The notes under the pieces are model-generated. The model ran no database searches, had not been told where the DNA came from, and worked only from the letters and a program-made list of their open reading frames with translations. A stretch of 64,000 nucleotides of DNA. Origin: Rhynchopus euleeides (taxonomy: Eukaryota; Euglenozoa; Diplonemea; Diplonemida; Diplonemidae). Where the stretch lies: NCBI GenBank assembly GCA_963210315.1, contig OY723287.1, positions 1,426,001 to 1,490,000 of the forward strand, written 5' to 3'. This document shows, piece by piece, positions 9,742-20,518 of this stretch (position 1 is the stretch's first letter; every line of letters begins with the position of its first letter). A program made the position numbers and the translations under genes.

Positions 9742-9925
9742 TGTAGGCCGGGGCGGGGGAGTTGGTACCAAGCACGGGGGGAATCAGGCACGGGATGACG
9801 GGGGGGAGGGTCCGGGGTATGATGTGTGTGTTGAACGGGGTGGCGGAGGGGGCGCGGCAAAGGGCCGGACCCCCTCCTCCTGAAGTGGGACTCCACCAGC
9901 CGCGGGGCGCGACCAATGAAGTACA

Positions 9926-11505
<1,580 letters not shown>

Positions 11506-12951
11506 CGACAGCCTGAAGGGTGATCGTGAGATCGTTCTTGCTGCAGTTCGACAAAATGGGTACTCACTCGAGTACGCAGACGACAGCCTGAAGGGTGATC
11601 GCGAGATCGTTCTTGCTGCAGTTCACCAAGATGGGCACCCACTCAAGTACGCAGACGACAGCCTGAAGGGTGATCGTGAGATCGTTCTTGCTGCAGTTCA
11701 ACAACATGGGCACTCACTCGAGTACGCAGACGACAGCCTGAAGGGTGATCGTGAGATCGTTCTTGCTGCAGTTCAACAAAATGGGCGCTCACTCCAGTAC
11801 GCAGACGACAGCCTGAAGGGTGATCGCGAGATCGTTCTTGCTGCAGTTCACCAAGATGGGCACCCACTCAAGTACGCAGACGACAGCCTGAAGGGTGATC
11901 GTGAGATCGTTCTTGCTGCAGTTCAACAAGATGGGCACTCACTCAAGTACGCAGACGACAGCCTGAAGGGTGATCGTGAGATCGTTCTTGCTGCAGTTCA
12001 ACAACATGGGCACTCACTCGAGTACGCAGACGACAGCCTGAAGGGTGATCGTGAGATCGTTCTTGCTGCAGTTCAACAAAATGGGCGCTCACTCCAGTAC
12101 GCAGACGACAGCCTGAAGGGTGATCGCGAGATCGTTCTTGCTGCAGTTCAACAATATGGGTCCTCACTCGAGTACGCACACGACAGCCTGAAGGGTGATC
12201 GTGAGATCGTTCTTGCTGCAATTCAACACGGGTACCCACTCCAGTACGCAGACGACAGCCTGAAGGGTGATCGTGAGTTCGTTCTTGCTGCAGTTCAACG
12301 AAATGGGGGTCTTCGCTCCGGGTCAATCTGGGTCAGCTTGGGTCAGTGACCCGGAGCGAAGCCCCCCCCCCCCTTAGGTGACCAAAAATAGGTGCAAATT
12401 TTTGCCTATTTTCCCTTGTGTCAAACTTGGAGTCTGACCCAAAAATCGGAATCTGTGACCCATGGTTTATATGGGCAAACCTGAAAATTTCCGACTTTTT
12501 CCCCAATTTTTCCCACTTCCTGGCCATACCTTTCCCGACCCAAAATCAAACAAATGCAGCGGAAAATGGCCAAAAATAGGCCAAAAAACCCCCAAAATTT
12601 TTCCTATGGGAACGAACATGGGGGTCTTCGCTCCGGGTCAATCTGGGTCAATTTGGGTCACCCTGGGGTTTTTCACCTTAGGAAAATGCGGGGCTTCGCT
12701 CCGGGTCAATCTGGGCACTTACTCCAGGACGCAGACGACAGCCTGAAGGGTGATCGTGAGTTCATTCTTGCTGCAGTTCAACAACATGGGTTCTCAGTAC
12801 GCTCTCACTCCAGTACGCAGACGACAGCCTGAAGGGTGATCGCGAGATCGTTCTTGCTGCAGTCCAACAACATGGGTTCTCACTCGAGTACGCACACGAC
12901 AGCCTGAAGGAAGACCGCGAGATACTTGCTGCTGCAAGTCATCACATGTAA
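11506..12951 (+). pseudogene. DUF4116 25-residue repeat array, 5' end replaced by LINE C
   Basis: On the + strand the frame GAC AGC CTG AAG GGT GAT CGT GAG reads DSLKGDREIVLAAVQ and repeats every 75 bp (25 codons), about 11 times to 12304. It has no in-frame ATG. A roughly 410-bp non-coding insertion (12305-12712) follows. The units then resume, with a local duplication near 12797-12812 that shifts the frame, and end KEDREILAAASHHM at TAA 12949-12951. The sub-type (DSLK.DRE...LAAVQ) matches the gene at 14904, not the LQEDKEVVM sub-type of 20519 and 44921. The 5' part, including any Ubl domain, is missing beyond the LINE junction, so this is a fragment of a third gene. Confidence 0.75.
12305..12712. 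repeat. Insertion in the DUF4116 array with GGGTCTTCGCTCCGGGTCA repeats
   Basis: This block interrupts the coding repeats at a glycine codon (AAT G|GG). It contains a GGGTCTTCGCTCCGGGTCAA motif near 12305 and 12622, a shorter form near 12692, and an inverted copy (TGACCCGGAGCGAAGCCC) near 12347. The rest is A/T- and C-homopolymer-rich. The flanking repeats make it look like a small fold-back insertion; the family is unknown. Confidence 0.6.
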
Positions 12952-13599
12952 TGGTGTGCCTACGCATCGTGTTGCGTTGAGGGATGCATCAGTGTTGCGT
13001 TGTCCTCTGCCGCTGAGAGCTGCCCGGTTCCACGATTCTGCAGTGCTGTTGGTTGGGCAACAGGAGGCGACACTCTGTGCCTCTTGTTCTTCTTCTCTCT
13101 AGCACTACCCCTTCCCGGTTGCTTCTCTGAGCCACCATGTGTGGCTCAGCAGGAGGCGTCTCAGCATGCCTCACCCTCATGAGGCCTTTCGTTTTTGTGT
13201 TCAGGAGGCAGCGATTCAACGCAAAAGAGATGCTGCCAATCGCTCATTTCTGGAGTCGCATGCAAATGATTTTTCAAGCTCGGAGAGAGGTTGCCCCCCA
13301 CAACAGCTGTACGGCCTCAACTCATGGGAACATTGTGGAAGTAACCGCCGTGGGCTCCAGGCTCTCTGGCCCTGCAACACATACGCATGTGATGGGCCCC
13401 ACTCCGATCCGCACGGAGCTCAAAAAATCAATTGTCTGCGGTTCTGGGAGGGAATAACGTCTCGACACCTGGGCTCTGGGGAGGTGGGCGTCGAGATTGC
13501 GGCAGGCGCAGTGAATCCCATCAACCTCGACGGCGGGCGGTGGGAGGGTGAGTGTGACAGTGGAGATCACATCGAGAGCAAGTGCTCGGTGTGTGTCTA
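12952..13599. other. Intergenic, no gene recognised
   Basis: Nothing with convincing coding character. Near 13395 a CCCCACTCCGATCCGCACGG segment resembles the motif repeated at 61346, 61540 and 61905. Confidence 0.5.
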
Positions 13600-13601
13600 T
13601 A

Positions 13602-14060
13602 CAGAAGTCCAACTAAGGTTGGTGGGGTATTAACCCACCAAACAATTTACCCCACCAACCTTTGTACCCCACCAACATTACTCGCAATGCTACTACTTCC
13701 TCTTGCGTGTCGGCGGACTGCGACTCCAGTCCGCCCTCACGATGCCGTCCATGTTGCACCCCAACCCAGCCCGACTCTCACCCCACCGTCACCCTCCCAA
13801 CGGTGTACCAACCTAGAGGAGGGCAGATGTGCATAGGTGAAAAATGAACACCATGGTGTGTGCAACAGTGTGACAGGATTGGGCTGTGCTGCGTCCGCGC
13901 CCCCTGACTGGGCCACCCTCCAAGAATCGACAAGTCTCACGGGTCAACCGTTATAAAGGTTGGTGGGGTAGAAACCCACCAAATTTTTCCGTGACCACCA
14001 AATCCACCAAACTTTGTACCCCACCAACCTTAATACCCACCAAACTTTGTTGGACTTCTG
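13602..14060. mobile_element. MITE-like inverted-repeat element with TA target duplication
   Basis: The terminal repeats are CAGAAGTCCAAC (13602-13613) and GTTGGACTTCTG (14049-14060), flanked by TA on both sides. Sub-terminal arms are further inverted and direct GGTTGGTGGGGT/ACCCACCAAA blocks. Length is 459 bp with no transposase. CAG termini and a TA duplication fit a non-autonomous Tc1/mariner-type element; the family is inferred from termini only. Confidence 0.7.
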
Positions 14061-14109
14061 TACTAATTTTTAAAGATCCACGTGGTGTGGTTACCTCTAT
14101 CCCGACGCC

Positions 14110-14857
14110 CCCTGTGACTACGACCCCGTCCTCCCCAGAGGCGACCGCGCCTGCCTCTGCAGCCCTGTGGAAGCCATCCCCTGCACCCCACCGCCGCATG
14201 TGACGCATGTGGAGGCTCTCCCCTCCGCCCCGCCACCCCTCACCATGTGCCTCCCCTGAGGCAACCCCGTGTACCGCTGTCCCCGAGCCCGCCACCCCTC
14301 CAGCTGTGCTGAAGCGGCTGGCCTACACCGTGTGCTCCCCGGGCTCACCCCACCGCCACCTGATGCAGCCTCGTGAGAGGCTCTCACCCGACGGCACCCG
14401 GGCGTCCATCCCCGCCGTGGCGCAGCTGAAGCGCGCCGCCTTCGAGGCGCATACCGGTTCTACCCCGGTACTGCCTCCCCAGAGGCCGAGGGTCGATTCC
14501 GTGATCCCCATCGCTGACGCTGACCTGGGCGACGCTGACCCGGCCGCACCCTCTGCTACTACCTCCCCTCCCAACGGCGTGTCCGTTGAAGCAGTCTACC
14601 ACCCAAGGCCCCGTTCTGGCGCCTCTTCCTCTGCCCGTGTGTGGTCACCTGCACGCCCTCAGGCTTGCGGGCGTCCCTCCACCCCTCCTCCTGTGTCACC
14701 CCACCAGAGCAGCTCCTCCCTCAAGCAAGGGGAGCCTACCGGGCCACGTCCCTGCGTAGTTAAGTAGACGACCCCCTTGGGGTGCGGGTGTCTTCGATAC
14801 GGGGATATCACACTTCAGCACACGAGAGGGAGGGAGGGAGGGAGGGAGGGAGGGAGA
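14110..14857 (+). mobile_element. LINE copy D, diverged relative, 5'-truncated, + strand
   Basis: The + frame (14207-14767) encodes a Pro-rich tail clearly related to the ORF2 C-terminus of copies A-C (ATPPAVLKRLAYTVCSPGSP, PRVDSVIPIADAD, ending CVVK and TAG). Many substitutions and indels mark an older copy or a distinct subfamily. The 3' UTR keeps the GACGACCCCCTTGGGGTGCG core. The tail is (GGGA)n at 14825-14857 rather than (GA)n. The 5' boundary lies near the MITE end at 14060 and is approximate. Confidence 0.75.
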
Positions 14858-14903
14858 GCCTGGTATTGCGATTATTCTCCCGGAGAAACGTTGAAAGAAT
14901 TGG

Positions 14904-16931
14904 ATGCGGGTGGTGGTGGAATGGATTGAACAATCAGATACATCCCACGGTTGCTGCGTTTTTTTTGCCGTCCGATGTTTCGCCCAACAAGCTCAGCCCA
15001 CCCCCAGCCCACCCTACGTTGCCGCCGAGGCCCCACTCGGGTCAGTCACTCTGACCCGAAAAAACCCCCAAGCTCCACCCCTGCTCCACAGGCCTGCTCT
15101 GCGCTGTGCTGTGCTGCGCTGCGCTGCCCCCCTGAAGGGAGGGTGTATTGGGTGGGGGTTGGGAACCAACGCCTGCCTAGACACACCCGTCGCTCAGCTA
15201 CGGAAGCTTGACTGCACTGCGCTACGCAACCTGCAGGTGTGGGACACGACTGCCTTTGCAAGCAGAAATAGTCATGTTGGTGTCCTGGCTGGCCGGCGGA
15301 CCGGTGATGAGCAACCTGCCGACATCGGGATCGACGACACGATAGATAAGCTGAAGGAGGTCGCACTGCAGGTGTTACCCAACTTTGTTGGTGTGGAGGT
15401 GGACGACCTGCAGCTGTCGGTGGGCGGTGAGGTGTTCTGCAGTGACAGTCCCCTATCTCAGTGCAGTGCGGCAGGGGTCGAAGACGGGTGTACAGTGGAC
15501 GTCGACCTGGTGTACCAGCCATACCTGGATGAGCTGCACAGTGGGCGCATGCGAGTGTGGGAGGTTCCCCTCTGGGTGTCGAGGAGGGTGGATGTTGTCA
15601 AAGCCGTTTGCGAAGATGCAAGCCGGCTGAAATCCTCGCATGTCACGGTGAGGGCTGATCGTGAGATCTGCCTCGCAGCGGTGCAACGGGAAGCCGATTC
15701 CTTGAGATACGTCAACTACCCCCTGAACACCGACCGTGACCTCAACCTCGCAGCTGTGCAACAAGAAGGCACTGCCTTGAGGCACGTCCACGACTCGCTG
15801 AAGGCTGATCGTGAAGTCAATCTCGCAGCGGTGCAACGGGAGGGTGCTGCCTTGAAATACGTTCACGGCTCCCTGAAGGCTGACCGCGAGCTGAATCTTG
15901 CAGCGGTGCAACAGAAAGGGTCTGCCTTGGAATACGTGCACACATCCATGAAGGCTGACCGTGAAATCAATCTTGCGGCAGTGCAACAGCGGGGCTCTGT
16001 CTTGGAGGACGTCCACGACTCCCTGAAGGCTGACCGCGAACTCAACCTCGCAGCTGTTCATCAGAGAGGCACTGCCTTGATCCACGTGCACGACTCCCTG
16101 AAGGCGGATCGTGAAATCAATCTCGCAGCTGTGCACGAGGAAGGCACTGCCTTGGAATACCTTCACGACTCGCTGAAGGGTGACCGTGAACTCAGTCTCG
16201 CAGCAGTTCAACAGGAAGGAATTGCTTTGAGGTACGTCCATGACTCCCTGAAGGCCGACCGTGAGCTGAATCTCGCAGCTGTGCAACGGGATGGCATTGC
16301 CTTGAGGTACGTGCACGACTCGCTGAAGGATGACCGTGAACTGAATCTGGTAGCGGTGCAACGGGATGGCTATGCCTTGCGATACGTGCACGACTCGCTG
16401 AAGGCGGACCGCGAAATCAATCTGGCAGCTGTGCAAGAGGAAGGTTCGGCCTTGAGACTCGTTAACGACACCCTGAAGGCGGATCATGAACTGAATCTTG
16501 CAGCGGTGCAGCAGAAGGGTATTGCTTTGAGGTACGTCCACGACTCCCTGAAGTCCGACCACAAACTCAATCTCGCAGCTGTGCAACAGTCGGGATCGGC
16601 ATTGCGATACGTGCACGAGTGTAGAAGCGTCAACGCCAGAGGCTTAGCTTGGGGGGGGAAACTCGGTCAGCTGACCGAGTTTCAGCCAAACCCGGAAAAA
16701 AACTCGGTCAGCCCAAAAAAAAAGCATAAATTTCCGGGGAAAAAAGCGGATTTTTCTTGGGGTGCAGCAGCACAGGAGGTGAAGCACGCGTGCGAGCGGA
16801 ACGCGAACACCCCATTCTCCTTCTGTCCCGTATTCGTCGCTAGCCTAAGAATAACGTCAGCAGTCTCGAATTCCGTCTCCCGGCAACATGGTGGACACGC
16901 AGGTGCAGGAGGCTCTGGGCTACATCGCTGA
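14904..16931 (+). CDS. Ubiquitin-like/DUF4116-repeat protein, 3' end disrupted by a hAT element
   Basis: The recognisable protein starts near 15262. About 75 residues resemble a ubiquitin-like fold (VGVLAGRRTGDEQ..., DDTIDKLKEVALQVLP, DDLQLSVGGEVF, ASGVEDGCTVDVDLV-like ending). A linker and about 13 units of 25 residues (VHDSLKADRELNLAAVQRDGIALRY) follow, to 16617. The start is uncertain. ATG 14904 is in frame but gives an uncharacteristic 120-residue leader, and the ATG at 15269 is out of frame, so the N-terminus may be damaged or spliced. At 16637 a hAT transposon interrupts the gene. The frame read into it (to 16931) is artefactual. Past the target duplication the original tail continues as CRSVNASTNKIQAKSGCC and ends at TGA 19564-19566. 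Function unknown; a protein-interaction solenoid is plausible. Confidence 0.7.
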   Translation: MRVVVEWIEQSDTSHGCCVFFAVRCFAQQAQPTPSPPYVAAEAPLGSVTLTRKNPQAPPLLHRPALRCAVLRCAAPLKGGCIGWGLGTNACLDTPVAQLRKLDCTALRNLQVWDTTAFASRNSHVGVLAGRRTGDEQPADIGIDDTIDKLKEVALQVLPNFVGVEVDDLQLSVGGEVFCSDSPLSQCSAAGVEDGCTVDVDLVYQPYLDELHSGRMRVWEVPLWVSRRVDVVKAVCEDASRLKSSHVTVRADREICLAAVQREADSLRYVNYPLNTDRDLNLAAVQQEGTALRHVHDSLKADREVNLAAVQREGAALKYVHGSLKADRELNLAAVQQKGSALEYVHTSMKADREINLAAVQQRGSVLEDVHDSLKADRELNLAAVHQRGTALIHVHDSLKADREINLAAVHEEGTALEYLHDSLKGDRELSLAAVQQEGIALRYVHDSLKADRELNLAAVQRDGIALRYVHDSLKDDRELNLVAVQRDGYALRYVHDSLKADREINLAAVQEEGSALRLVNDTLKADHELNLAAVQQKGIALRYVHDSLKSDHKLNLAAVQQSGSALRYVHECRSVNARGLAWGGKLGQLTEFQPNPEKNSVSPKKKHKFPGKKADFSWGAAAQEVKHACERNANTPFSFCPVFVASLRITSAVSNSVSRQHGGHAGAGGSGLHR

Positions 16932-17451
16932 CCACTACATGGCACCTCTCCCGGGGATCACTGGCGCGTACCCTTGCCCGGAATTCAATGCCCCAGCACA
17001 CCCACCGAAGTGGGCACAGGCGCACAAGACTACCCTTCTGCAAGAGTGCCCGGGTGTCTGTTCCGAGATTCGGAGGTTGGGCCTGCGTGATCTGCAGGAG
17101 GTTATTCAGCGGTTTACCTCGGGAAACCTCGCTCTCACGTACCCAGCAACATGCAGGCTACTCCAGCTTGCATCTATCCTTCCGCTGGGCACTGCTTCTG
17201 TTGAACGCTTGTTTTCCAAGGTCCGCCTTGTCTTCACCAGGCTTCGCCAACTGAGGAGCGAAAGCCTTGCAACTGTACTCTTTGTAGGAGTGGAATGTCG
17301 CGAATATTCACAGGGTATCCCCGAAGCCACTCTTGCGAGGTACCTAGGGTACCCCGAGAGAATGGCACCCCCCTCGAGGGCCCAGGGCCGAGGGGGGGGG
17401 GGTGACATTCTTCTGCACGGTGGACTCCCACAGGCCAAAGTGGGTGTCTGA
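16888..17451 (+). pseudogene. hAT transposase C-terminal fragment
   Basis: 187 codons with the hAT C-terminal dimerisation signature near residues 85-135 (LASILPLGTASVERLFSKVR, TRLRQLRSESLATVLFVGVE). A complete hAT transposase has 600-800 residues with a BED finger and an RNase H-like catalytic core; neither is present. The fragment lies inside the element at 16637-19518 in its + orientation. It is unrelated at the sub-family level to the hAT-like gene at 58261-60864, whose signature differs. Confidence 0.75.
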
Positions 17452-17575
17452 AAGAGGGTGAATAGTTTGGCGGAATTAGTGGGTGTCTGGCACCCTCTGG
17501 GCGGGTGTCTGGCACCCACTAGTGGGTGTCTAGCACCCTCTTTTTACCACCAAAGCGGGTGTCTGGCACCCTCTT
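17436..17575. repeat. GGGTGTCTGGCACCC palindrome cluster, left
   Basis: Several GGGTGTCTGGCACCC imperfect palindromes separated by AGTGGG- or GCGGG-type spacers. A larger cluster of the same units is at 19187-19396. The two clusters bracket about 1.6 kb of unrecognised sequence inside the hAT element, suggesting a second inverted-repeat element nested within it. Confidence 0.65.
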
Positions 17576-19186
17576 TTCACCACCAAATTACTGGGGATTC
17601 CCTGTAATTCTGGGTGGAAATCATGTCAGGTCAACCTGGGACCTGCTGATTTCGACTGGAGTCATCTCAGACCTGTGGGGTTCAGTCAATTTCAGATTCA
17701 GACCTGCTGATCCAGAACTACACCCTCTCCTTCCACACCAATTGTATCCACTGCTCATGGGTCCGAGTGACGACGATAGCAATGACGATGGCTCCATAGC
17801 AAAGATGGCTACCACTGCCAAAGCTCATCTGGAACAGAAACTGTCCCAGATGGAAGTCTCCTGTATAAATACAGGGTTCGGGGTTACCACGAGTGTAACG
17901 CAGATACGTGCAGGTGTGTCAAGAGAGTGTGCAGCTCACAGCAGTTCCGCATCCTTGATTGCTGAACTCCACAGTCCTAGGACGACGAAGAGGACGACGA
18001 AGGGGACGACGAGGGTCGACGTAGGCTTATCTTACGCTACGGCAGGGGTGGACTTCCACCCCGGGGGCAGGTTGAACAGGTTGTGTGGTTCCACTGATCA
18101 ACATATAGGTCGGCCTGTCTGATAAGACTCAGCCACCCTGCGGGTCAATTGTTTCCAAAAGGGTGCCTATTTGACCAAAAGGCAAAATTTCCTCCCGCCA
18201 TGCTCCCGTACCACAGAGGCTGTTGTGTTTGCCTCTGTGTATGCGTACGTTTTGCGATGACGGGGTGTGGAACCTGGCGTAGACCGAGCTACAACCAGGA
18301 ACCAACGGCTCAACTCGGCGCCGTGGGTCAATTTTTGTGAAAAGGCCTTGACCAGAGGCATCCCCCTAACACTAAATTTGCTCTGTTTCATCCTGAACCG
18401 ACCAACCAGGCACCGTGAGGAGGCATCAGAGCCCCTCGTGGACAGCCGCAGCACCCTTCCTTTACTAACGTCAGGTTCACCACTAGCACGAAGCATCACT
18501 GTTTTACGTCAGGTATGGCAAATGCCCACCCAAGGAAGTCGAGGAGTTTGAGCCGTTGGAAGTTACCAGAGGGACAAGCAAGAGGGATCTGCAAAGCAGT
18601 GATGTCTGTTGTACCCTTGGACCACATTAAACTCAAACTGAACCCTCAGTCGTCCTTGATCGCCCGACAAGGTTCCTTTCAGCTTTCTAACAGATGGGTA
18701 CCGCAACTGTCCAACTATCTACAGACTCACATCCCAGAAGGTGCAGTCCAGGTTCCACAGAGCAAATTAAATGTTAGCATTTCTGCACAACTACCGGTAC
18801 GCAAATCGCAGCGGCGGTGGAAGTGACTGACTCGAAAACGGCGAGGTATCAGTCTTGACGCTGGAAAATTCCGTTCGGAAATACCAAACACATCCACAGA
18901 AAGTGGAAGGAATGGGCGCCAAGATGATGCGAACGATTTTTGGGGGGAGGAGGGGGGGGACTGCCCTGTATCGTGATACCCGTGAGGGTAAAAAAATACA
19001 GAACAGGGAGGCACAGGCGCACACGCAAAGGCAACACGCAAATGACAAGTGGCAGGGGCTGGGGTCTGGGGCCTCCTCATCATCCCTCCCCCTCTTCTCT
19101 CTAATACCGGGATACCCCGGCCAGGATCCCGGGATATGCCCCTGATCCAGCCAGATTTTCACCTCGAGAATATAGTAAAGTAGCGT

Positions 19187-19396
19187 AGCGGGTGTCAGAC
19201 ACCCACTAGCGGGTGTCAGACACCCACTAGTGGGTGCCAGACACCCGCTAGTGGGTGTCAGACACCCACTAGCGGGTGTCTGGCACCCACTAGTGGGTGT
19301 CTGACACCCGCTTAGACACCCACTAGTGGGTGCCGAGACACCCACTAGCGGGTGCCAGGACACCCGCTAATTCCCCAATCTGCAAAGTGGGTGTCT
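19187..19396. repeat. GGGTGTCTGACACCC palindrome cluster, right
   Basis: About eight tandem units of GGGTGTC(T)GRCACCC joined by ACTAGT or ACTAGC, each able to form a hairpin. Partner of the left cluster at 17436-17575. Between the clusters (17576-19186) I see no gene. Confidence 0.7.
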
Positions 19397-19526
19397 GACC
19401 GGGCGGGAGTCCACCGTGTGGGTGAACGGGGTGGTGGGGGGCAAATCAACTGTGTGTGTACTGTGACCGAGTCTGACCGAGTTTTGGCCCCAACCTCAAA
19501 ATCCAAGCTAAGCCCCTGGTCAACGC

Positions 19527-20394
19527 ATCAACAAACAAAATACAGGCTAAGAGCGGTTGCTGCTGAATGGTGAAGTGACTTTATGTAGCCTCCTGCAATG
19601 AAGGAGGAAATGGAACACAGAGAACGCAGGTCCGATTTTGAGTTTGCGGCACGCGGTAGTGCCGTAAGTGCAGAGCCACATCTCACCTCATCACAGGTCG
19701 AGGTGTGTGCGTTTCACCACAACCTCTCCCCCTCCCCATTCCCCCGTGTTCAGTGACATGTGTCGGTAGTGTTTCCATTTCTAGTTACGAGCGACGAAGA
19801 GTAGCGAAGTCGCGAAGTAACGAAGGAAATCGTACGACTGAAGCTTTTGGATTAGCACCTTCATGCTACTTCCGCAGGGCCTCAACACAGTGTCCGCTCA
19901 ACAAAAAGTAACCCGGATCTGTTCTCCCACAGTTGCTGGACAAGGTGTCTATAACAAAGCGAAAGGAGTACGATTTTTGGTGTAGTCTTCTCCTCAAATC
20001 ATATATTTCTGTTGTTACCAGTTACGAGCGACGAAGCGTAGCGAAGTCGCGTCGTCAGTTCCGGACTGGGTATATATGGGTGGGTTGGGGGTGGCGGGGT
20101 GATGCACTGCAGCGTCGCCGGCGAGGCGTAGAGCGCTTGACATGCGCTGCCCCCTCACGCGCCCTACACCCCCTGCCCTGCCCCCTCTTTCCCCCTCTGA
20201 CGGCACAGGGGGGGGTCTGGGGGGGCGAGCCCCAGCCGCCGGAGACACGGTAGTACCAGATTTTGCCCCCCGCTCGTTTATCAGCAGCTACTTCACGAGC
20301 CAGCGTGGTTCACAGGGCACCTGTTGGCGGCTTTCTATGTTCTGAGTGCAATGAGGGGCAGCCTTGACGGCCAGAAGGAGGAAGATACCCGTCG
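19527..20394. other. Intergenic with two dispersed-repeat copies
   Basis: 19527-19566 is the displaced last exon-like tail of the 14904 gene. 19782-19827 and 20019-20052 are copies of the AGTTACGAGCGACGAAG repeat also seen at 590. The remainder shows no supportable gene. Confidence 0.5.
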
Positions 20395-20518
20395 TGCTGC
20401 TGTGCAGCACGCCCCCAGTGAAATGTCGCATCTCTCAGACACCACATGCTGCACCTGTGTTGTTGTGTGTGTTGGGGGTGCACACACCCTCCGGCAGACT
20501 GTGACACACCTGTGTGGG
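20395..20518 (+). promoter_or_regulatory. Conserved 5' flank of Ubl/DUF4116 gene (paralogous with 44797-44920)
   Basis: About 120 bp immediately upstream of the ATG is nearly identical to the flank of the paralogue at 44921. It begins with a hairpin (CGTGCTG...CAGCACG) and contains AGTGAAATGTCGCATCTC and GGGGGTGCACACACCC. Indels put the two copies in different frames here while the coding frame after ATG is preserved, so it is 5' UTR or promoter, not protein. Confidence 0.55.

Larger units (their letters stand above)
16637..19518. mobile_element. hAT DNA transposon (2.9 kb) with 8-bp target duplication
   Basis: Termini CAGAGGCTTAGCTTGG (16637-16652) and CCAAGCTAAGCCCCTG (19503-19518) are inverted with one mismatch. 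The 8-bp GTCAACGC flanks both sides (16629-16636 and 19519-19526). The uninterrupted site exists at 22268-22275, which confirms a true insertion. Sub-terminal inverted ACTCGGTCAG motifs lie inside both ends. An 8-bp duplication, CAG termini and an internal hAT dimerisation fragment define the hAT superfamily. Only the transposase C-terminus is recognisable, so it is probably non-autonomous now. Confidence 0.87.

Noticed and set aside
13139-13633. 164-codon + frame
   Set aside because: It has no domain-like pattern and it runs into the MITE terminus.
15453-16616. 387-codon minus-strand frame opposite the 14904 gene
   Set aside because: It mirrors the 75-bp DUF4116 repeats on the antisense strand and has no domain of its own.
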